Assembly: GCA_019113165.1 (NCBI GenBank)
Contig: DXHV01000036.1
Span: forward strand, 1-33,524
Length of the DNA: 33,524 bases
Direction: 5' to 3'
Origin: Candidatus Desulfovibrio intestinipullorum
GTDB lineage: Bacteria; Desulfobacterota; Desulfovibrionia; Desulfovibrionales; Desulfovibrionaceae
A model generated the notes under the pieces. It saw nothing but the letters and a program-made list of their open reading frames with translations. It was not told where the DNA came from and ran no database searches. Every line of letters starts with the position of its first letter. The first letter of the stretch is position 1. The translations under genes were made by a program, and so were the position numbers. Of this stretch, positions 8,797-16,977 are shown piece after piece.

Positions 8797-8838
8797 TCGT
8801 GCACTGAGGGGACTGCGTCCCCTGAACGTGTCTCGTCG

Positions 8839-8862
8839 CTTCCTGTCCGGTCTGACAGGAAG
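8839..8862. repeat. Short inverted repeat at the 3' end of the Dsb-like gene
   Basis: CTTCCTGTC at 8839-8847 pairs perfectly with GACAGGAAG at 8854-8862 across a 6-base loop. It begins 4 bases beyond the stop codon of the minus-strand gene, but no T-run follows. It is probably an RNA 3'-end structure. Confidence 0.55.
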
Positions 8863-8866
8863 ACCC

Positions 8867-9664
8867 CTACCTGAGCAGGGCCTTCAGGGCTGAGGCGCTG
8901 ATGCCCCTGTCCACCACCTTGCCGTCCACGATGAGGCCGCTTGGTGTTTCCAGCTCGTAATAGCGGCAGACTTCCGTGGCCTGATAGAGATTGATGTTGC
9001 CAGCTTCATATATATAGGCAGCCAGCCTGCTCTGATCCTTTTCGGGCACCTTGGGCTTGAAGCAGGAGTTCATGGCCACGAAGGCCATGGGATAGTCCTT
9101 GCGCGAGAGCACGGCATCGTACTCGTTGTTGAAGGGGCGCACGCTGCCCTTGCGGCGCTGGGCGCTCTTGATGTCGTCCCAGCGCTGCAGGACCCAGGAC
9201 AGATAGGTCATGGCCTGTCCTGGACGCTCCCTGCAGGCCCAGATGGCAAGACCTGCCAGGTCCGTGGCATAGACTTCGGCACTGCGGGCAAAGAGCACAA
9301 GTCTGGCCTGACTGACAGGCAGCTTGTCCATGGCAGCGCGCACCGTCTTCCAGAGGGGCCGGGCCGCAGGATCGGCCATGTCGAGCACGAACAGGACCTC
9401 GTGGCGGGCGTCCCTGGTGCCCTTCAGCACAGGGTAGGCCTCTTCCTTCCAGTGGGGCCGGTAGGCGGCATCCGTGGCAATGCTGCGCTGCGTGCCGCCC
9501 AGGGCTTCCAGAATCTTGCTGTCCTCGCCCTTCACCTTGCGGGAGGAGGGCATGGCCTTGCCCGTGTAGGGATTGAAGGCATTGGCTGCCCCGTCGGCCA
9601 GGGCAGGCGTCTGGCCAAGGACCAGCACACAGCTCAGGGGGAGGCAGACAAGCAGCGTTTTCAT
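8867..9664 (-). CDS. Exported DsbC/DsbG-like thioredoxin-fold protein lacking CXXC
   Basis: The 265-residue protein has a signal peptide at residues 1-23 (cleavage after ALA) and should be periplasmic. The C-terminal half looks like the thioredoxin fold of DsbC/DsbG: strand VLFVLDMADP at about 90-99, later the cis-proline Thr240-Pro241 followed by SGLIVDGKVVDRG. Where DsbG has ADPFCPYCKQFW, this protein reads MADPAARPLWK (96-106), so both active-site cysteines are missing. Redox activity of the classical type is therefore not expected; a chaperone or structural role is possible (inference). Other cysteines are at 144, 201 and 233. The start is uncertain: ATG at 9664 gives the cleanest signal peptide but has no clear ribosome binding site; GTG at 9694 with a distant GAAGG is an alternative. 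It lies downstream of cbiK on the same strand. Confidence 0.78.
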   Translation of the reverse strand: MKTLLVCLPLSCVLVLGQTPALADGAANAFNPYTGKAMPSSRKVKGEDSKILEALGGTQRSIATDAAYRPHWKEEAYPVLKGTRDARHEVLFVLDMADPAARPLWKTVRAAMDKLPVSQARLVLFARSAEVYATDLAGLAIWACRERPGQAMTYLSWVLQRWDDIKSAQRRKGSVRPFNNEYDAVLSRKDYPMAFVAMNSCFKPKVPEKDQSRLAAYIYEAGNINLYQATEVCRYYELETPSGLIVDGKVVDRGISASALKALLR

Positions 9665-9839
9665 GAGAAGGGAAAAAAAAGCTGACTTGATCACGAGACA
9701 AAAAACCTTCGTTGTAACAGGTTGAATGGGCATATGGGCAACAGGGCAGGCACAGGCTGCCTCGCCCTGTTTCGGAGCCTTCGGGGAAAATCGGTGCTTC
9801 CGGCCTCATCGGGGCGTCCGGACCGGGCAGCAGACCTGA

Positions 9840-10652
9840 TCAGGGGGTCGCGCTGCTTCGGCTGCCAAGGCCCAGGCGGGCCATGGCCTGCTCCAGATGG
9901 TCGAGCCAGATGTCGGCAAAGGCCTTGTGCACAAGCACGCCTTCCTTCACGGCCAGGCATTCGTGGCCGTGGCGTTCCAGGAAGGACTTGAGGGAGTCGG
10001 GATCGCTGCCGGCAATGTCAGAGACCGTGTGCTTGCCCACGGACGAGAGCAGGGGCACAAGCCACACCCTGTGCGAGGTGAGCCTTGGCAGCAGCCCTTC
10101 CAGGGGCATGTTGCCGGACAGGGTGGCCACATGGATGCCGCCGTCCATGGCAGAGGCCAGGCGGCAGAGCTCGGCATAGCGCGTCTGGGCCGCATGGGAG
10201 GCCCCGTGGCCCACGAAGATCACGTCTTCTTCGGCCGTGCGACCCTCGGGCAGATGGGCCAGCATGGCCTGTACACACAAGTGCACATCGGCCTCTGTGG
10301 CCAGCAGGGGAGCGCCCACGCTCACCGGCACGCCCAGTTCCGCAGACACAGACTGGGTCAGTCCCTCCACCACCTCGTTCTCCGTGGCCGAGACTATCTG
10401 CAGGGGCTGGGCCACGATGGGCGAAAAGCGCTCCAGCACAAGCCTGCGTATGGCCTTGACCACGGAATCGGACTTGCGGCGCACCTGTACGGCCAGCCTG
10501 TTGCGTATGTGCTCGGAGGTATAGGCCCAGCGCACGGGAAAGCCCGGATGGCGCTGGCGGACCCTGGTCTCGAAATGCCGCAGTGCGTCCAGTCCGCTGG
10601 CCAGGCAGGAACCATAGGCTATGAGAAGAATGGCGGGGTTTTCTGCGGGCAT
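9840..10652 (-). CDS. cbiK: Anaerobic sirohydrochlorin cobaltochelatase CbiK
   Basis: CbiK inserts Co2+ into sirohydrochlorin in anaerobic cobalamin synthesis; in Desulfovibrio relatives the enzyme may also handle Fe2+ for siroheme. The 270-residue protein has the two class II chelatase halves. The metal-binding histidines are in VGHGASH (H149) and SVGKHTVSD (H208), and the GLDALRHFE and YTSEHIRNRL segments fit the substrate-binding N-terminal half. Desulfovibrio species have a periplasmic and a cytoplasmic form; no signal peptide follows the chosen start, so this is the cytoplasmic type. The ATG at 10652 follows GAGGAA at about 8 bases; the open frame further upstream has no start signal. 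No cobalamin riboswitch was recognised in front of it. Confidence 0.9.
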   Translation of the reverse strand: MPAENPAILLIAYGSCLASGLDALRHFETRVRQRHPGFPVRWAYTSEHIRNRLAVQVRRKSDSVVKAIRRLVLERFSPIVAQPLQIVSATENEVVEGLTQSVSAELGVPVSVGAPLLATEADVHLCVQAMLAHLPEGRTAEEDVIFVGHGASHAAQTRYAELCRLASAMDGGIHVATLSGNMPLEGLLPRLTSHRVWLVPLLSSVGKHTVSDIAGSDPDSLKSFLERHGHECLAVKEGVLVHKAFADIWLDHLEQAMARLGLGSRSSATP

Positions 10653-11087
10653 TGCTGGTTTCCTCGACGACAGAAGTCTGGGGCTGGACAGAAGGACGCT
10701 GATGAAGCAGGCGGCCGGAAGAGACACAGGAGAAGTGCGCCACAAGGGAAAAAAGGGGAAAGAAGGGAAAGAGGCATACGGCGCAGGCGGATCCTTGAGA
10801 GAGCGGGCAGAGTGCGCTACCCTTGTTTCCGGGACCCTGTACCCCCTTTTCAAAGGAACCGTCCCTGGGACTTTCCGTCCCTGGAGGCCTTCCTTTGGGT
10901 CTTGCAAGGTCTAGCACACGCACGCCCTTTTCTCAAGAAAAGCGGTCCTGCCCAAAAGGCTCCTGTCCGCGCATTTGGGCCTCTGGTCCGGCTTCCGCTC
11001 CTTTTTCCCGCTTCTGTCCCTGTCGTCTGGCCCCAGTCTTCCGACCCCCGACTTTTGCCCGGCAAACACGCCGCAAGGAGATTCCCC
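10653..11087. other. Divergent intergenic region between cbiK and the efflux operon
   Basis: These 435 bases must hold promoters for both directions, but none is clear. A perfect inverted repeat CTTTTCT-CA-AGAAAAG lies at 10927-10942. A direct repeat CCGTCCCTGG occurs at 10859-10868 and 10876-10885, a 17-base step. AAGGAG at 11075-11080 is the ribosome binding site of the HlyD gene. Open frames in this stretch show no protein-like features. Confidence 0.5.
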
Positions 11088-12077
11088 ATGGCACGACCTT
11101 CCGCCAAGACGCTCCTTCCGGGCGCGCTCTTTGTGCTCGCCCTGGCCCTTATCCTGTATGTCCTTACCCGGCACGGAGACAGGGCCCTTGTGCTCTACGG
11201 CAATGTGGAAATCCGTCAGGTGGAGCTCTCCTTCAGGGTGGAGGGCCGCATAGCGCGCCTGCTTGTGGACGAGGGCGACAGCGTGCACAAGGGGCAGATT
11301 CTGGCGCGCCTGGACAGTGACGTCTACGAAGCCGCCCTGCGGCAGGCCGAGGCCCAGGTGCAGGCCCAGGAAGCCCAGCTGGCCCGTCTGGAGGCCGGCT
11401 ACCGCTCAGAGGAAGTGGCCCAGGCCGAGGAACAGGTCCGTGCGGCCAGGGCCCAGGCCGATCTGGCCCGCATCCAGCTTGAGCGCATACGCAACATGCA
11501 CAGGCAGAATGCCACTTCCCAGCAGGCCCTGGACAATGCCCTCTCTGCTGCCAGGCAGAGCCGGGCCGAGCTGGCCGCAGCCGAGCAGGTCTATGCCATG
11601 CATGCCAGCGGCTACCGCAAGGAGGACATTGCCGCCCAGAAGGCAACGCTTGCTGCCGCCAGGGCCCAGGCCGATCTGGCCCGTATCCGGCATGCGGACT
11701 GCGAGCTTGCGGCGCCGGGAGACGGCATCGTGCTGACCAGGGCCCAGGAGGAAGGCGCCATCGTGGCGGCCGGAAGCCCTGTGCTCACCCTGACCCTGCG
11801 CGATCCCGTGTGGCTGCGCGTCTATGTGGACGAGCCCCACCTTGGCCGCATCCGTCCCGGCATGGCCGTGGAGGTGCTGGCCGACTGCTCGCAGGCGCCC
11901 TTTGCCGGGACTGTGGGCTACATCTCCCCTGCGGCCGAATTCACGCCCAAGAACGTGGAGACCAGTGAAGTGCGCACCTCCCTGGTCTACCGTATCCGCG
12001 TTCTGGCAAAGGATCCGGACAACATGCTCCGCCAGGGCATGCCCGTGCGGGTGCGCCTGCCCGAAGAGGACAGATAA
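11088..12077 (+). CDS. HlyD/YbhG-type membrane fusion protein of ABC efflux system
   Basis: The 329-residue periplasmic adaptor links an inner-membrane ABC exporter to an outer-membrane channel. A single N-terminal anchor helix spans about 10-26. A split biotinyl-lipoyl domain follows: VEGRIARLLVDEGDSVHKGQILARLD near 46-71 and its partner AAPGDGIVLTRAQEEGAIVAAGSPVLTL near 205-232. Between them is a long Ala/Gln/Glu-rich coiled coil (about 75-195), and a beta-barrel domain with LRVYVDEPHLGRI follows. The ATG at 11088 has AAGGAG at a spacing of 7. The stop overlaps the ATP-binding gene's start (TAATG), so the operon is translationally coupled. It resembles E. coli YbhG of the YbhGFSR efflux system. 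The substrate is unknown. Confidence 0.92.
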   Translation: MARPSAKTLLPGALFVLALALILYVLTRHGDRALVLYGNVEIRQVELSFRVEGRIARLLVDEGDSVHKGQILARLDSDVYEAALRQAEAQVQAQEAQLARLEAGYRSEEVAQAEEQVRAARAQADLARIQLERIRNMHRQNATSQQALDNALSAARQSRAELAAAEQVYAMHASGYRKEDIAAQKATLAAARAQADLARIRHADCELAAPGDGIVLTRAQEEGAIVAAGSPVLTLTLRDPVWLRVYVDEPHLGRIRPGMAVEVLADCSQAPFAGTVGYISPAAEFTPKNVETSEVRTSLVYRIRVLAKDPDNMLRQGMPVRVRLPEEDR

Positions 12078-13888
12078 TGCCTGCCCTGCTGCACACCGGG
12101 ACCGGCCCGGATCCCGGCAGGACAGATCCTGGCCGGGACAGCCAGGCCAGGGACACGCTCGTTCGCGCCGACCATGTCTGCAAGTCCTTTGGCGCCCGCC
12201 CTGCCCTGCAGGATCTCACCTGCACCCTGAAGCCGGGCCAGATAACCGGGCTGGTCGGGCCTGATGCTGCCGGCAAGACCACATTCCTGCGCCTGCTGGC
12301 CGGCCTGCTCCGCGTGGATGCGGGCGAGCTCTCTGTCTTTGGTCGCAGGCCGCAGGAGCTGCTGGACGCGGATCCCAACAGCATTGGCTACATGCCCCAG
12401 AAGTTCGGACTCTACGAGGATCTCACCGTGCTGGCCAATCTGCGCCTGCACGCCAGGCTGCGCGGCCTGAACAGGGACGAGGGCGAGGCCCTCTTTGCGC
12501 GGCTTCTGGCCTTCACGGGCCTTGGCCCCTTCGGATCCCGCCTGGCCGGCCGGCTCTCCGGCGGCATGAAACAGAAGCTGGGCATTGCCTGCGCCCTGCT
12601 GGGATCGCCAAGACTCCTTCTGCTGGACGAGCCTGGCGTGGGCGTGGATCCGCTCTCGCGCAGGGATCTGTGGCACATGGTGGCCGAACTGGCCGACTCG
12701 GGCATGACCATTGTCTGGTCCACGGCCTACCTCGAGGAAGCGGAACGCTGCCCGGACATCATCATGCTGGACGCAGGCCGCATCCTCTATGCCGGTCCCC
12801 CGCAGGACTTTCTCGAGACCGTGGAGGGCCAGGTCCATCTGGTGCCTGGCAGCGGCGACAATCGGGCCGACTTCGAGCACTATGTGCGCGAGGACGGCAT
12901 ACGGGACGTGGTCATACAGGGCTCAAGCCTGCGCCTGCTCACGGCGAAAGACTGCCCGCAGGCTCTGCGCACGACACTTGAACGCACGGGAAGAACGGTG
13001 CCACCGCGTCTTGAAGACGCCTACATGGCCGCCCTTGGCGGCATCAATGCGAGCCCCTCGCCCTATGCCCGGGCCGAAAACAGGGGACACAAGAGGGGCG
13101 GCGAAGAGAGCTTGCGGCCTGCCATCGTAGCCAGGGGACTGACCAAATGCTTTGGCTCCTTCACGGCGGCCAGGGACATTTCCTTCAGCGTGCGGCCAGG
13201 CGAAATCTGCGGACTGCTTGGTCCCAACGGGGCCGGCAAGTCCACCACCTTCCGCATGCTCTGCGGCCTTCTGAAGCCGACCAGCGGCTCCTGCGAGGTG
13301 GCAGGCATAGACCTGCTCTCCTCGTCCAGTGCGGCCCGGGCCAACATGGGCTACATGGCCCAGAAGTTTTCCCTCTACCCGGACATTCCCGTGGCCGCCA
13401 ACATCCGCCTCTTTGCCGATCTCTACGGGCTGGACAAGGCCACGCGCACGCAGCGCACGCAGCTTCTGGCCGAGGCCCTGGGCCTTGAGGATCACCTCTC
13501 CTCCATTACCGAGACCCTGCCCCTGGGCCTCAAGCAGCGCCTGGCCCTGTTGTGCGCCACCCTCCACAATCCGGCCGTGCTCTTCCTGGACGAGCCCACC
13601 TCCGGGGTCGATGTGCGCACGCGCAGGGACTTCTGGAAGCACATCCTGGCCATGACCGAAACAGGCACGGCCGTGCTTGTCACCACCCACTGCATGGACG
13701 AGGCCGAGTACTGCGACACCATCTGCCTCATCTATCAGGGGGCCATGATCCATTACGGCACCCCGGAAGCCCTCAAGAGGGAGTGCTGCGGCGAAGCCCG
13801 GGGCCTGGATCCCACCCTGGAAGATCCCACCCTGGAAGACGCCTTCATTGCGGCCATACAGCGCTGGCACGCCGATCACGAAGAGTAA
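12077..13888 (+). CDS. Tandem ATP-binding protein of YbhF-type ABC exporter
   Basis: This 603-residue protein fuses two ATPase domains. Domain 1 (about 28-320): Walker A GPDAAGKTT at 61-69, signature LSGGMKQ at 160-166, Walker B LLLLDEP at 180-186. Domain 2 (about 347-600): Walker A GPNGAGKST at 382-390, Walker B VLFLDEP at 501-507, switch histidine H538 (TTHCMDEAE). Domain 1 has Ala in place of the switch His (STAYLEEAE) and domain 2 has the altered signature LPLGLKQ; both defects fall in the same composite ATP site, leaving one canonical and one degenerate site. This matches the E. coli YbhF type. It powers the two permeases downstream. A 15-base duplication near the end encodes PTLED twice. 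Confidence 0.93.
   Translation: MPALLHTGTGPDPGRTDPGRDSQARDTLVRADHVCKSFGARPALQDLTCTLKPGQITGLVGPDAAGKTTFLRLLAGLLRVDAGELSVFGRRPQELLDADPNSIGYMPQKFGLYEDLTVLANLRLHARLRGLNRDEGEALFARLLAFTGLGPFGSRLAGRLSGGMKQKLGIACALLGSPRLLLLDEPGVGVDPLSRRDLWHMVAELADSGMTIVWSTAYLEEAERCPDIIMLDAGRILYAGPPQDFLETVEGQVHLVPGSGDNRADFEHYVREDGIRDVVIQGSSLRLLTAKDCPQALRTTLERTGRTVPPRLEDAYMAALGGINASPSPYARAENRGHKRGGEESLRPAIVARGLTKCFGSFTAARDISFSVRPGEICGLLGPNGAGKSTTFRMLCGLLKPTSGSCEVAGIDLLSSSSAARANMGYMAQKFSLYPDIPVAANIRLFADLYGLDKATRTQRTQLLAEALGLEDHLSSITETLPLGLKQRLALLCATLHNPAVLFLDEPTSGVDVRTRRDFWKHILAMTETGTAVLVTTHCMDEAEYCDTICLIYQGAMIHYGTPEALKRECCGEARGLDPTLEDPTLEDAFIAAIQRWHADHEE
13811..13840 (+). repeat. 15-base in-frame tandem duplication in the ABC ATPase gene
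   Basis: CCCACCCTGGAAGAT at 13811-13825 is followed by the same unit with one change at 13826-13840. It duplicates the PTLED codons near the end of the second ATPase domain, 25 residues before the C-terminus. The frame is kept, so function is probably unaffected. Confidence 0.8.
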
Positions 13889-13945
13889 GGGAAGGAAGAC
13901 TGGGCCAGGACATGGCCAAGACAAGGAGAAGCAGGGAGTTCTTTC

Positions 13946-15163
13946 ATGGCACACGCATCCCCACTGACCCTCTGGCTGCGGCAGGTCCTGGCCCTGACCG
14001 GCAAGGAATTTGCCCAGATAATCCGCGATCCGTCCTCCTATCTTGTGGCCGGCGTGCTGCCCACGCTCTTTCTGCTGCTCTTCGGCTTTGGCATCAACCT
14101 GGATCCGGCCAATCTGCAGCTGGGCATCTGCGACGAGAGCCGCTCCCAGGCCTCCACGGCCCTGATCGCCGACTTTCGTGCCTCGCCCTGGTTTGAGGTG
14201 CACGAGCTCTCCTCCATGGCAGCTGTCACCCAGGCCATGCGCGACTCGCGCATACAGGGCTTTCTGCACATCAGGGAGGATTTCGAGCGCAACCTCCTGA
14301 GCCTTCTGAGTCTTGAACAGCAGATGGCGCAGGGGATGAAGAGAGGCAGGAACTTTTCTCCCGATCCCGACAGGGCAGGCCGGACAGAGACAGACTTTTC
14401 TTCCCTGCAGCTTGTGGTGGACGGCACGGAGCCCAATTCCGCCCGCTTCCTGCAGGGCTATGCCCAGTCCGTCCTGCTGCTCTTTGCCCAGAGGCTCACG
14501 GGAAGCACACAGAGCGCAGGCATCGATCTCGTTGTCCGCCACTGGTACAATCCCACAGCCCTGAGCATCAACTTTCTTGTGCCCGGCTCCATCACGGTCA
14601 TCATGACCCTCATAGGCACCCTGCTCACCTCCCTGGTCTTTGCCAGGGAATGGGAGCGCGGCACCATGGAGGCCATGCTGGCAACACCCGTTACCCGCAT
14701 GCAGCTCCTTCTGGGCAAGCTTGTGCCCTACTTCTGCCTTGGCATGTTCTCGCTCTTCTTGTGCACGGTGCTTGCCATCAACCTCTTTAACGTGCCCTAC
14801 CGGGGCTCCTTCCTGGCCCTTGTCGTCATCTCCTCCATCTTCATGCTCTGCGCGCTTGGTCAGGGCCTCTTCATTTCCGTGCACCTGCGCGTGCAGCTCG
14901 TGGCGGCCGAGGCAGGCCTCTTCACGGGCTTTCTGCCGGCCCTGCTGCTCTCGGGCTTTGTCTTCGACCTGGACTCCATGCCGCCCCTTTTGCAGGCCCT
15001 GGCGCAAATCTTGCCTGCCACCCATTTCAACATCTGCCTGCGCACGCTCTTTCTGGCCGGCACCATCCCTGCGGTGCTCGTTCCCCGTACCCTCTGCCTG
15101 CTGGCCCTGGCAAGCCTGCTTCTGGTGGTGGTCTACCGGCATCTGCGCAAGAGCATAGACTAA
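13946..15163 (+). CDS. ABC-2 type permease, YbhS-like
   Basis: This 405-residue inner-membrane protein has the ABC-2 exporter layout: a first helix at about 32-52, a long extracytoplasmic loop (about 53-205), then five helices in the C-terminal half including LVPGSITVIMTLIGTLLTSLVFAREWERGTME, where the EWERGTME segment is the conserved coupling motif of the family. It would pair with the YbhR-like permease at 15176. The ATG at 13946 follows a GGAG-containing stretch; the gap to the ATPase gene is 57 bases. The loop contains an unusual charged insert (about 130-150, GMKRGRNFSPDPDRAGRTET). Confidence 0.9.
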   Translation: MAHASPLTLWLRQVLALTGKEFAQIIRDPSSYLVAGVLPTLFLLLFGFGINLDPANLQLGICDESRSQASTALIADFRASPWFEVHELSSMAAVTQAMRDSRIQGFLHIREDFERNLLSLLSLEQQMAQGMKRGRNFSPDPDRAGRTETDFSSLQLVVDGTEPNSARFLQGYAQSVLLLFAQRLTGSTQSAGIDLVVRHWYNPTALSINFLVPGSITVIMTLIGTLLTSLVFAREWERGTMEAMLATPVTRMQLLLGKLVPYFCLGMFSLFLCTVLAINLFNVPYRGSFLALVVISSIFMLCALGQGLFISVHLRVQLVAAEAGLFTGFLPALLLSGFVFDLDSMPPLLQALAQILPATHFNICLRTLFLAGTIPAVLVPRTLCLLALASLLLVVVYRHLRKSID

Positions 15164-15175
15164 GGGAGACGGGTC

Positions 15176-16309
15176 ATGAACGCTCGCCCCAAAATCCGCC
15201 CAAAAATCCGCGTGGAAGCCCTCAGCCTGCGCCGCATCTGGGCCATCCTCTGCAAGGAACTCCTGGTCCTCTTCTACAACCGGACCTCGCGCCTCATGCT
15301 CATTGTGCCGCCCCTGGCCCAGATCGTCATCTTCGGCTGGGCGGCCACCATGGAAGTGCGCAACGTGACCTTTGCGGTCTTCAACCGCGATAACGGGGTC
15401 TGGAGCACCCGCGTCTGCCAGACGATCTCTGGATCGCCCACCTTTGTGCGCATGATTGAGGTGCACAGCGACGAAGAAGTACAGGACTGCATGGACAGAG
15501 GCAGGACCCTCTTCTGCCTCGTCTTTGACGAGCGCTTTTCCAGAGACCTTGAGGCCGGACGGGAAGCCCGGCTGCAGGTCCTCCTGGACGGCCGCAGGGC
15601 CAATGCCTCCCAGCTTGCCGTCTATTATCTGACCACCATCATCCAGACCTTCACGGCTGCCCAGGCAAATCCCCTGTCCGTGGCCGTGCGATCCTGGTTC
15701 AATCCCAACCTGGACTTCCAGTGGTTCTTCCTGCCCAACCTCATCGGCATGCTCACCTACATGCTGGGCCTGGTGGTCACGGGACTGTCTGTCGCCAGGG
15801 AACGGGAAGTGGGCACCTTCGACCAGCTGCTGGTCACGCCCAGCACCTCCACGGAAATCGCCCTGGCCAAGCTCATGCCAGGCTGCATCACGGGCTGCGT
15901 CCACGGCACCATCTTCCTTGTCATCACGGTCTTCGGCTTTGGCGTGCCCTTCACGGGCTCCGTGCTCCTGCTCTACCTCTCCCTGCTTGTCTTTGCCCTG
16001 GCCTCGGGCGGCATGGGGCTCATGGTCTCTTCCCTGTGCGCCACCCAGCAGCAGGCCTTCCTTGGGGCCTTCACCATCGGGGTGCCCTCCATCCTCATCT
16101 CCGGCGTGGTCACTCCGGTCAACAACATGCCCATCTTCCTGCAGTATGTAAGCGAACTTGTGCCGTTGCGCCACTTTGCCGTCCTCTGCCAGGGCGTCTT
16201 TCTGAAGGACATCAGCCCTGCGGCAGCCGCCCTGCAGCTTGGCAAGATAGGCCTCATCTGCCTTGTCAGCGTAAGCGTGGCCGTGTGGATGTTCCGGCGC
16301 AGGACCTGA
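15176..16309 (+). CDS. ABC-2 type permease, YbhR-like
   Basis: The 377-residue protein is the second permease subunit. It has a cytoplasmic N-terminus with the RRIWAILCKELLVLFYN segment, helix 1 at about 38-57, an extracytoplasmic loop to about 180, and five further helices. The motif SVAREREVGTFDQLLVTP is typical of ABC-2 permeases. The gene follows the first permease after 12 bases with GGGAG as ribosome binding site. Together with the genes from 11088 it makes a complete HlyD-ATPase-permease-permease exporter, probably for a drug or hydrophobic cation (family knowledge). No outer-membrane channel gene is present, so a TolC-like protein would come from elsewhere. Confidence 0.92.
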   Translation: MNARPKIRPKIRVEALSLRRIWAILCKELLVLFYNRTSRLMLIVPPLAQIVIFGWAATMEVRNVTFAVFNRDNGVWSTRVCQTISGSPTFVRMIEVHSDEEVQDCMDRGRTLFCLVFDERFSRDLEAGREARLQVLLDGRRANASQLAVYYLTTIIQTFTAAQANPLSVAVRSWFNPNLDFQWFFLPNLIGMLTYMLGLVVTGLSVAREREVGTFDQLLVTPSTSTEIALAKLMPGCITGCVHGTIFLVITVFGFGVPFTGSVLLLYLSLLVFALASGGMGLMVSSLCATQQQAFLGAFTIGVPSILISGVVTPVNNMPIFLQYVSELVPLRHFAVLCQGVFLKDISPAAAALQLGKIGLICLVSVSVAVWMFRRRT

Positions 16310-16350
16310 GAACCGCAAAGCGACAAGGGACAGCACAAGGACGACAGCCC

Positions 16351-16809
16351 ATGCACTTCAGAACAATTCCGGTCGAAGAAAGGCTCGCCTGCAGGGATCT
16401 GCTGCTTCTGGCAGACGAACAGATGGACATGGTGGAGCGCTACCTCTTTCGCGGCACCATGTTCGCCCTGTTCGATCAGGATGATCCCGAAGCCCGGGGT
16501 ATCGTCCTTGTGACCGACGAGGGCGCAGGCGTCTTCGAGATCAAGAACCTGGCCGTGCGGGAAGACGTCCAGCGTCAGGGCTATGGGAGAGCCCTTGTGC
16601 AGCATGTGGTGGACCTTGTCCGCCCCCATGCCCACACCCTGCTGGTGGGCACGGGAGAGAGCCCCGCCACCCTGGGCTTCTACGAGCATTGCGGCTTTGT
16701 CCGCTCCCATGTGATCAGAAACTTCTTCACCGACAACTACGACCACCCAATTTTTGAAGAAGACCGGCAGCTTGTGGACATGATCTGTCTTGCCATGGAC
16801 CTCTCCTGA
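16351..16809 (+). CDS. GNAT family N-acetyltransferase
   Basis: The 152-residue protein has the GNAT fold. Motif A, LAVREDVQRQGYGRALVQHV (67-86), contains the acetyl-CoA pyrophosphate loop R-x-x-G-x-G at about 75-80. The GFYEHCGFV segment (109-117) is the usual motif B. Such small enzymes acetylate amino groups of antibiotics, amino acids or protein termini; the acceptor is not evident. It follows the second permease by 41 bases and may be the last gene of the efflux operon, which would suit a detoxification role (inference). Confidence 0.87.
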   Translation: MHFRTIPVEERLACRDLLLLADEQMDMVERYLFRGTMFALFDQDDPEARGIVLVTDEGAGVFEIKNLAVREDVQRQGYGRALVQHVVDLVRPHAHTLLVGTGESPATLGFYEHCGFVRSHVIRNFFTDNYDHPIFEEDRQLVDMICLAMDLS

Positions 16810-16905
16810 AGCCAGGGCCAAAGCGTTCCTCTGCACCCCTGCCGGGCCGCCCCCTTCCTCACGCTTGAGAAGCAGGCGGCCCTTGCTGTATCCTGCAGGC
16901 CGCAA

Positions 16906-16961
16906 CCTGCAAATCCTTTCCTGCAAATCCTTCCCTGCAAATCCTTCCCTTCAGATCCTTC
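16906..16961. repeat. Four tandem copies of a 14-base unit upstream of rfbD
   Basis: The unit CCTGCAAATCCTTC is repeated at 16906-16919, 16920-16933, 16934-16947 and, with two changes, 16948-16961. It ends 16 bases before the rfbD start, so it lies in the leader or spacer between the GNAT gene and rfbD. Copy number may vary by slippage. Confidence 0.9.
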
Positions 16962-16977
16962 AGCAGAGGAGCCTTTC

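Noticed and set aside
10653-10907. N-terminal extension of CbiK
   Set aside because: The frame is open, but GAGGAA before the ATG at 10652 and the conserved start of the protein favour the short form; the extension is not a signal peptide of the periplasmic CbiK type.
10653-11087. Cobalamin riboswitch upstream of cbiK
   Set aside because: I looked for the B12-box pattern and did not find it.
12923-16336. A very long minus-strand open frame opposite the ABC exporter genes
   Set aside because: Antisense shadow of the YbhF/YbhS/YbhR-like genes, with low-complexity charged sequence and no start signal.
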